Positions 58,313 to 64,000 of a stretch of 64,000 nucleotides of DNA are shown here, piece after piece. Made by a program: the position numbers and the translations under genes. This DNA comes from Mycobacterium sp. 852013-50091_SCH5140682 (GTDB lineage: Bacteria; Actinomycetota; Actinomycetes; Mycobacteriales; Mycobacteriaceae). The stretch is taken from positions 57,606-121,605 of the forward strand of contig NZ_LZTB01000008.1 of assembly GCF_001665685.1 (NCBI RefSeq), read 5' to 3'. The notes under the pieces were generated by a model. The model made no database searches, was not told where the DNA came from, and saw only the letters and a list, made by a program, of their open reading frames with translations. The stretch's first letter is position 1. Each line of letters opens with the position of its first letter.

Positions 58313-59182
58313 CTAATCGAGAAACAGGTTGCGATCCGCCGCGCGCTGGTCGAACTCTTCGAGCCACCGCTGGCCGTGTTCGGGCAGCGCCTCTGTGAGC
58401 GCGTGAAGCAGGCTCATGGTCAGCGCCATCGGTGCGACGGTGGAATCGAAGGTCAGTGTCGAGGCGACGGGCGCGGCGAGCAGATCGTCGACTTCGCCGG
58501 CCAGCGGGCACAGTGGGCTGTCGGTCACCAGCGCGACCCGCAGCCCGAGGGTGCGGGCGAACTGAATGGACTCCTGCAGGGCCCGGGGATAGCGCGGCAG
58601 GCCGAAGGCCAGCAGCCACGTCGCCCCCGCGGCACGGGCGTTGACCAGGACGTCGTCGCCGTCGGAGCCGGCCGGAACCGACCGGACGTCCGGGTGCACC
58701 TTCGCGGCGAAATGCACGAAGATGTCGGCGAATGGCTTGGACACCCGCAGCCCGAGCACCGGCAGCGGCCGCGATTCGGCGAGGTAGCTGCCGATCCGAT
58801 CGATCCGCTCGCCCGCCCACGGGCTGGACGCGAGCTCGGCGAGATTCGCGGTCTCGGCGGCGATCAGGCGCCGAAGCGCGCTGACCGAGTCGGCTTCGGT
58901 GGTGGTGCCGCGCAGCTGTTCCTGCACCTGCGCTCTGGCCTGTTCGCGCAGCTCAGGGTAGCCGTCGAAGCCCAGGGCCGAGGCGAAGCGGCTCACCGTC
59001 GGCTGGCTGACCCCCGAGCGACGGCCCAGCTCCTCAGCGCTGAGCCACACCGCTTCCTCGGGGTGGTCGAGCAGAAAACCAGCCACGCGTCGCTGTGCGG
59101 GAGAGAGCTGACGGCCTTCCACCAGCATGTTGAGCCAGCGTCGCACGCTGGCGGCAGCTGCGGGTGTCTGCCCTGTCTGCAT
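58313..59182 (-). CDS. RpiR/MurR-family regulator of the hut cluster
   Basis: 289-aa regulator with an N-terminal helix-turn-helix (~25-80, [20 protein letters not shown]) and a C-terminal SIS domain (~125-260) that in relatives binds a phosphosugar. A SIS-type regulator controlling histidine genes is atypical, HutC (GntR) being the textbook regulator, but actinobacteria use other families. It is the first gene of the leftward operon with hutU, amidase, hutF, hutI and hutD, and divergent from hutH. Repression relieved by a pathway intermediate such as urocanate is the likely mode, inferred from position only. Confidence 0.88.
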   Translation of the reverse strand: MQTGQTPAAAASVRRWLNMLVEGRQLSPAQRRVAGFLLDHPEEAVWLSAEELGRRSGVSQPTVSRFASALGFDGYPELREQARAQVQEQLRGTTTEADSVSALRRLIAAETANLAELASSPWAGERIDRIGSYLAESRPLPVLGLRVSKPFADIFVHFAAKVHPDVRSVPAGSDGDDVLVNARAAGATWLLAFGLPRYPRALQESIQFARTLGLRVALVTDSPLCPLAGEVDDLLAAPVASTLTFDSTVAPMALTMSLLHALTEALPEHGQRWLEEFDQRAADRNLFLD

Positions 59183-59559
59183 CGTTCCTCGATTCGACGG
59201 TGGTAGCCCAAAATGTGCTCTCTGAATGAAGACCTGTCAAGACCCGTCATCAATATCAAGTGAATAGTCACGCTAACTGGACAATCGACCCTTGCTGAAT
59301 TCATTCATGCCGATGTAGCGTGTTCTCGCAGTACCCGCCCGGTATCGACCGGGCGCGGCACAGCCTCCTGGCAGGGAGGGGCAGCGGATGCCCTCGACAC
59401 GGCGCCCGACGACGTCGAATGCGTTGTGGCCGAAGGTGCCACCGGGTCCTCGGTTCGACGGCGACGAAAACCGCCCGCAACGCTGCGGCCCCGGTCATCG
59501 TGGTGCGTGACGACACCTCAAACCCCACCGATCTTTGGCAGCACAGTAGGGAGAACCAG
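59183..59559. promoter_or_regulatory. Divergent control region of rpiR-family gene and hutH, with long hutH leader
   Basis: 377 bp without a convincing gene. The left part (59183-59310) is AT-richer and holds the operator-like repeats listed separately. The right ~200 bp is GC-rich and can fold: CGCCCGGT (59336-59343) pairs with ACCGGGCG (59348-59355), and a CTCC/GGAG pair follows around 59371-59382. If transcription starts near the operators, hutH has an unusually long leader. No known riboswitch class recognised. AGGGAGA (59548-59554) is the hutH ribosome site. Confidence 0.5.
59223..59307. promoter_or_regulatory. Inverted 8-mers, candidate RpiR-family operators
   Basis: TGAATGAA (59223-59230) and its exact complement TTCATTCA (59300-59307) flank the presumed promoters. 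The second is part of the palindrome TGAATTCATTCA (59296-59307). Confidence 0.45.
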
Positions 59560-61131
59560 ATGAACAGCACGCCGCCCCGGGTCACCGTTGGCCGGGGACC
59601 GGTTTCGGAAGCTGATGTCATTGCCGTGGCCCGGCACGGGGCCGGTGTGGAACTCGGCAGCGACGCACTTGCCGCGATCGCCGAGGCGCGCGCCATCGTC
59701 GACGCACTGGCTCACGACGTCAAACCGCACTACGGAGTGTCGACCGGTTTCGGTGCGCTGGCCAGCGTGCACATCCCACTCGAGCAGCGGGTGCAGTTGC
59801 AGCGTTCGTTGATCCGGTCGCACGCGGCCGGATCCGGGCCCGAAGTGGAGCGGGAAGTGGTTCGCGCGCTCATGCTGCTGCGGCTGTCGACGCTGGCGAC
59901 CGGCCGGACGGGCGTGCGCACGGAAACCGCCACGACCATGGCGGCCCTGCTCGACGCCGGGATCACGCCCGTAGTCCGCGAGTACGGTTCGCTGGGCTGC
60001 TCGGGGGATCTGGCGCCGCTGGCACACTGCGCGCTGGCGCTCCTCGGTGAGGGCGACGTGCGTGACGCCGCAGGCAATCTGCGTGAGTCCGCCGACGCGA
60101 TGCGCGAGGCGGGCATCGAGCCGATCGAGCCCGCCGAGAAGGACGGTCTTGCACTCATCAACGGCACCGACGGCATGCTCGGCATGCTGCTGTTGGCCTG
60201 CCACGACTTCGACATGCTGCTGCGCTGTGCGGATCTCACGGCCGCGATGAGCGTCGAGGCCATGCTGGGCACCGACCGGGTGTTCGCGGCCGATCTGCAG
60301 GCCCTGCGCCCGCAGCCGGGCCAGGCCGTGGCCGCCGCGAATATGCGTGCGCTGCTGGCTAATTCGCCGATCGTCGCAAGCCACGTCGGCCCCGACTGCA
60401 CGTATGTCCAGGACGCCTACTCGATGCGGTGCGCGCCCCAGGTCGCAGGCGCCGCCCGCGACACCCTGGCCCACGCCCGCCGGATCGCCGGCTACGAGCT
60501 GGCCTCGGCGGTGGACAACCCGGTCGTCACGGTCGACGGCCGCGTGGAATCCAACGGCAACTTCCACGGTGCGCCCGTCGCCTATGTGCTGGACTTCCTG
60601 GCCATCGCCGTCGCCGATCTGGCGTCGATCAGCGAACGACGGACCGACCGCATGCTCGACGTGGCGCGCTCGCGTGGGCTGCCGCCGTTCCTGGCGCACG
60701 ACGCGGGCGTCGACTCCGGGCACATGATCGCGCAGTACACCCAGGCCGCGATCGTCTCGGAGCTCAAGCGGCTGGCAGTGCCTGCCAGTGTCGACTCGAT
60801 CCCGTCGAGCGCGATGCAGGAGGACCACGTCTCGATGGGATGGTCGGCGGCCCGCAAACTGCGGCTGGCGCTCGACGGGCTGACCCGCGTGCTCGCCGTC
60901 GAATTGCTCACTGCAGCCCGGGCCATCGACCTGCGGGCACCGCTGCAGCCGGGACCCGCCACCGGCGCAGTCGTCGCTGCACTGCGCGAAACCGTCCCGG
61001 GGCCGGGCCAGGACCGCTTCCTGTCTCGCGAGGTCGAGGCGGCAGTGGAGCTCATCCGCAGCGGCTCCGCGGTGGCTGCGGCGAACTCGGCACTGCCGGA
61101 GCCGTTGCAGGGCGTCTCGGCTGAACACTGA
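59560..61131 (+). CDS. hutH: Histidine ammonia-lyase
   Basis: 523-aa lyase, first step of histidine degradation: L-histidine to trans-urocanate and ammonia. The autocatalytic MIO cofactor forms from Cys147-Ser148-Gly149 (GSLGCSGDLAPL); most proteobacterial enzymes have Ala-Ser-Gly. Other family sites: YGVSTGFGALA (catalytic Tyr58), NGTDGMLGML, QDAYSMRCAPQV and ESNGNFHGAPV. The length is normal (about 510-520). Start ATG 59560 has AGGGAGA upstream. It is divergent from the rest of the hut operon and its regulator. Confidence 0.96.
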   Translation: MNSTPPRVTVGRGPVSEADVIAVARHGAGVELGSDALAAIAEARAIVDALAHDVKPHYGVSTGFGALASVHIPLEQRVQLQRSLIRSHAAGSGPEVEREVVRALMLLRLSTLATGRTGVRTETATTMAALLDAGITPVVREYGSLGCSGDLAPLAHCALALLGEGDVRDAAGNLRESADAMREAGIEPIEPAEKDGLALINGTDGMLGMLLLACHDFDMLLRCADLTAAMSVEAMLGTDRVFAADLQALRPQPGQAVAAANMRALLANSPIVASHVGPDCTYVQDAYSMRCAPQVAGAARDTLAHARRIAGYELASAVDNPVVTVDGRVESNGNFHGAPVAYVLDFLAIAVADLASISERRTDRMLDVARSRGLPPFLAHDAGVDSGHMIAQYTQAAIVSELKRLAVPASVDSIPSSAMQEDHVSMGWSAARKLRLALDGLTRVLAVELLTAARAIDLRAPLQPGPATGAVVAALRETVPGPGQDRFLSREVEAAVELIRSGSAVAAANSALPEPLQGVSAEH

Positions 61132-61200
61132 GGTCAGGTCCTCACATACCAGCCGTCAGGGCCGTGAGCACACCGTGATGGGCGCTTCACACAGCGCGAC

Positions 61201-61211
61201 ATTGCGGCAAT
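61201..61211. promoter_or_regulatory. Small palindrome in the nirB promoter region
   Basis: ATTGC-G-GCAAT, 23 bp before the nirB start. The 102-bp gap after hutH shows no clear GlnR-type box by eye. Low certainty. Confidence 0.25.
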
Positions 61212-61233
61212 ATCGCGTTCCTAACCTCGCGGT

Positions 61234-63777
61234 ATGTCTGGAACACGAAACGTCGTCGTGGTCGGTCACGGCATGGTGGGACACCGCTTTGTCGAGGCGT
61301 TGCGGGCCAGGGACACCGCGGGAGACTGGCGCGTCACGATCCTGGCGGAGGAGTCCGATGCGGCATACGACCGCGTCGGGCTGACGGGATACACCGAGCA
61401 CTGGGAGCGTGCCCAGCTGGCGCTGCCCGGCAACGGCTATCTGGGCGACGACCGCGTCGAGCTGCGGCTCGGCAGCGCGGCCACCGAGATCGACCGCGCC
61501 GCCAAAACGGTGCGCACCGGCGACGGGCGCTGCGTCGAGTACGACGCCCTGGTGCTGGCCACCGGCTCGTACGCGTTCGTGCCGCCGGTGCCGGGGCACG
61601 ATCTGCCGGGCTGCCACGTCTACCGCACGCTCGATGACCTCGACGCGATCCGCGCAGCCGCCCAGCGGGCCGCCGACAACGGCCTGGCCGGCGTGGTGAT
61701 CGGCGGCGGGCTGCTCGGGCTCGAGGCCGCCAACGCGTTGCGACAGTTCGGCCTGCCCGCACACATCGTCGAGCGGGCACCGCGCCTGATGAATCAGCAG
61801 CTCGACGAGGCCGGCGGGGCACTGCTGGTCCGGATGGTCGGCGAACTCGGTATCGCCGTGCACATCGGTGTCGGCACGGACTCGATCGAGTCCATCGACG
61901 GCGGGGTACGGGTGTGCCTGTCCGACGGCAGCTTGATCGACGCAGGCGTGGTGATCTTCGCGGCGGGCGTGCGGCCGCGGGACGAGCTGGCCCGCGCGGC
62001 CGGGCTGGTCACCGCCGAGCGGGGCGGCGTGCTCACCGACTTGTCGTGCGTCACTTCGGATCCCAGTGTCTTCGCGGTCGGTGAGGTGGCCGCGATCGAA
62101 GGCCGTTGCTACGGCCTGGTCGGCCCCGGTTACACCAGCGCCGAGGTGGTGGCCGACCGGCTGCTGGGTGGTGCGGCCGAGTTCCCCGAGGCCGATATGT
62201 CGACCAAGCTGAAGCTGCTGGGCGTCGACGTGGCGAGCTTCGGTGACGCCATGGGCGCGACGCCGGACTGCCTGCAGGTGGTGGTCAACGATGCGGTCAA
62301 CCAGACCTACGCCAAGCTGGTCCTCTCCGACGATGCCAAGACCCTGCTGGGCGGCATCCTCGTCGGTGACGCGTCCGCGTACGGGGTGCTGCGGCCGATG
62401 GTCGGCGAGCAGTTGCCCGGTGACCCGATGGCGCTCATCGCACCATCGGGATCCGGTTCTGGCGCAAGCGCGCTCGGGGTCGGCGCGTTGCCCGACGCAG
62501 CCCAGATCTGCTCGTGCAACAACGTCACCAAGGGTGATCTCACCGGGGCCATCGCCGGTGGCTGCTGCGATGTCGCCCAGCTCAAGAAGTGCACGCTGGC
62601 CGGCACGTCGTGCGGGTCCTGCGTACCGCTGCTCAAGCAGCTGCTGGAGGCAGAGGGCGTCGAGCAGTCCAAGGCCTTGTGCGAGCACTTCACCCAGTCA
62701 CGGGCCGAGCTGTTCGAGATCATCAGTGCCACCGAGATCCGCACCTTCTCCGGGCTGCTGGCCCGGTTCGGTACCGGAAAAGGTTGTGACATCTGCAAAC
62801 CCACGATCGCCTCGATTCTGGCGTCGACCAGTTCGGAGCACATCCTCACCGGTGAGCAGGCCTCACTGCAGGACTCCAACGACCACTTCCTGGCCAACAT
62901 CCAGAAGAACGGCAGCTACTCGGTGGTGCCGCGGGTGCCCGGCGGGGACATCACGGCCGAGCAGCTGATCCTGATCGGCGAGATCGCCCGCGACTTCGAC
63001 CTGTACACCAAGATCACCGGCGGCCAGCGCATCGACATGTTCGGCGCCCGGGTGGAGCAGCTGCCCGAGATCTGGCGTCGGCTGGTCGAGGGCGGGATGG
63101 AATCCGGGCACGCCTACGGGAAGTCGTTGCGCACCGTGAAGAGCTGCGTCGGCAGCGATTGGTGCCGGTACGGCCAGCAGGATTCCGTGCAGATGGCCAT
63201 CAACCTGGAGTTGCGGTACCGCGGTCTGCGGTCCCCGCACAAGCTCAAGATGGGGGTGTCGGGCTGTGCCCGGGAGTGCGCGGAGGCGCGCGGTAAGGAT
63301 GTCGGCGTCATCGCCACCGAAACCGGCTGGAACCTCTACGTCGGCGGCAACGGCGGGATGACGCCCAAGCACGCGCAACTGCTGGCCGGTGACCTCGACG
63401 ACGAGACGCTGGTGCGCTACATCGACCGGTTCCTGATGTTCTACATCCGCACCGCCGACCGGCTGCAGCGCACCGCGCCGTGGGTCGAGGGCCTCGACGG
63501 CGGCATGGATCACCTGCGCGACGTCATCTGCGACGACTCGCTGGGCCTCGCGGCGGAATTCGAGGCCGCGATGGCCCGCCACGTCGACGGGTACGCCTGC
63601 GAATGGAAGGGCGTGCTGGAGGACCCCGAGAAGCTGTCGCGGTTCGTCTCGTTCGTCAACGCCCCCGACGTCGCCGACCCCACCATCACCTTCACCCAGC
63701 GCGACGGGCGCAAGGTGCCCGCCGGCAGCACCCTGATCGGCATGCCCACGATCCGACCCATGGAGGAGTCGAAATGA
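61234..63777 (+). CDS. nirB: Nitrite reductase [NAD(P)H] large subunit
   Basis: 847-aa assimilatory nitrite reductase that reduces nitrite to ammonium with NAD(P)H. Domain order: FAD/NAD pyridine-disulfide part (1-~330; NADH motif GVVIGGGLLGLEAANAL), BFD-like [2Fe-2S] domain (~425-485; Cys pairs in ICSCNN and CTLAGTSCGSC), then the two nitrite/sulfite-reductase halves with the sirohaem/[4Fe-4S] ligands in VKSCVGSDWCRYG and GVSGCARECAEA. Works with NirD; the nirD start overlaps its stop (ATGA). Same position as Rv0252 relative to sdh. Confidence 0.97.
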   Translation: MSGTRNVVVVGHGMVGHRFVEALRARDTAGDWRVTILAEESDAAYDRVGLTGYTEHWERAQLALPGNGYLGDDRVELRLGSAATEIDRAAKTVRTGDGRCVEYDALVLATGSYAFVPPVPGHDLPGCHVYRTLDDLDAIRAAAQRAADNGLAGVVIGGGLLGLEAANALRQFGLPAHIVERAPRLMNQQLDEAGGALLVRMVGELGIAVHIGVGTDSIESIDGGVRVCLSDGSLIDAGVVIFAAGVRPRDELARAAGLVTAERGGVLTDLSCVTSDPSVFAVGEVAAIEGRCYGLVGPGYTSAEVVADRLLGGAAEFPEADMSTKLKLLGVDVASFGDAMGATPDCLQVVVNDAVNQTYAKLVLSDDAKTLLGGILVGDASAYGVLRPMVGEQLPGDPMALIAPSGSGSGASALGVGALPDAAQICSCNNVTKGDLTGAIAGGCCDVAQLKKCTLAGTSCGSCVPLLKQLLEAEGVEQSKALCEHFTQSRAELFEIISATEIRTFSGLLARFGTGKGCDICKPTIASILASTSSEHILTGEQASLQDSNDHFLANIQKNGSYSVVPRVPGGDITAEQLILIGEIARDFDLYTKITGGQRIDMFGARVEQLPEIWRRLVEGGMESGHAYGKSLRTVKSCVGSDWCRYGQQDSVQMAINLELRYRGLRSPHKLKMGVSGCARECAEARGKDVGVIATETGWNLYVGGNGGMTPKHAQLLAGDLDDETLVRYIDRFLMFYIRTADRLQRTAPWVEGLDGGMDHLRDVICDDSLGLAAEFEAAMARHVDGYACEWKGVLEDPEKLSRFVSFVNAPDVADPTITFTQRDGRKVPAGSTLIGMPTIRPMEESK

Positions 63778-63964
63778 CCCTGCTCGATGACCGCAACGAG
63801 GTCTACTCGCGGCAGCTCTGGGACTGGACGACCGCATGCCGGTACGACTACCTGATGCCCTGCCGCGGGGTGGCCGTGCTGCTGCCGGACGGATCGCAGG
63901 TGGCGCTGTTCCGGCTCGACGACGGGACGCTGCACGCCGTGGGCAACATCGACCCGTTCTCGGG
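63774..63964 (+). CDS. nirD: Nitrite reductase small subunit, truncated by contig end
   Basis: Only the first ~63 codons are genomic. The product begins MTLLDDRNEVYSRQLWDWT and continues into the Rieske-like beta-fold (LMPCRGVAVLLPDGSQVALF, then LHAVGNIDPFSG), typical of NirD, which usually runs to about 110-120 aa. After base 63964 the sequence becomes sequencing adapter, so the rest of the gene is missing from the assembly rather than mutated. Translationally coupled to nirB by a 4-bp overlap. Confidence 0.93.
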
Positions 63965-64000
63965 CTGTCTCTTATACACATCTGACGCTGCCGACGATCG
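63965..64000. other. Nextera transposase adapter (sequencing artefact)
   Basis: Bases 63965-63983 are the Tn5 mosaic-end complement (CTGTCTCTTATACACATCT) and 63984-63997 continue exactly as the complement of the Nextera read-1 adapter (GACGCTGCCGACGA). Three more bases follow, possibly index sequence. A minus-strand frame from here begins MCIRDS, a known hallmark of translated adapter. Confidence 0.97.

Noticed and set aside
62863..63981. A 372-codon minus-strand frame starting MCIRDS
   Set aside because: The start lies in the sequencing adapter and the rest is antisense to nirB and nirD.

Overview
The window comes from a high-GC, fast-growing mycobacterium (Mycolicibacterium/M. smegmatis-like). 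The evidence is the trehalose polyphleate (TPP) glycolipid locus (pks, papA3, mmpL10, PE-PPE esterase, fadD23, Gap), fadE5, and a backbone order matching M. tuberculosis Rv0244c-Rv0253 (fadE5, flavin oxidoreductase, small protein, sdh1 genes, Rv0250c-like gene, nirBD). GTG and TTG starts and 4-bp gene overlaps fit the same picture. The last 36 bases are not genomic: a Nextera adapter truncates nirD.

Layout. 1-1862: LuxR-type two-component system whose kinase is cut by the left edge. 1934-3669: small membrane and stress-type proteins (DUF3618, holin-like, DUF4235, DUF1361). 3746-4060: remnant of a sugar-isomerase-like gene. 4078-20158: a catabolic island with a GntR/FCD regulator, two short-chain dehydrogenases, RidA, a D-serine-dehydratase/D-threonine-aldolase-type PLP enzyme, a U32-like TIM-barrel protein, an SMP-30 lactonase, a ketoglutarate-semialdehyde-type dehydrogenase, a cytosolic S12 serine hydrolase and a Dpp/Opp transporter with two binding proteins. 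I could not assign its substrate; it is the best candidate here for an undescribed pathway. 20246-23398: fadE5 and a reductase-like gene. 23487-42994: the TPP locus. 43178-47851: flavin reductase, a small protein and the sdh1 operon. 47955-52316: ICL/PEP-mutase family protein, two secreted paralogues, a DMT exporter and a MocR-type regulator. 52321-61131: a complete histidine utilisation (hut) cluster. 61234-63964: nirB and truncated nirD.

How the genes work together. In the island, the transporter probably imports a peptide-like compound that the cytosolic S12 enzyme cleaves. The PLP enzyme plus RidA would deaminate a D-amino acid, and the dehydrogenases, lactonase and aldehyde dehydrogenase would oxidise the carbon skeleton. 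A 12-13 bp motif (ATArTATCwsTTs) recurs before three transcription units of the island and may be the regulator's site. In the TPP locus, Pks and FadD23 make and activate the polyunsaturated acyl chain, PapA3 acylates trehalose, MmpL10 exports the intermediate and the secreted PE-PPE protein completes transacylation. In the hut cluster, HutH, HutU, HutI, HutF and an M20 amidase (apparently in place of HutG) take histidine to glutamate, controlled by an RpiR-family protein.
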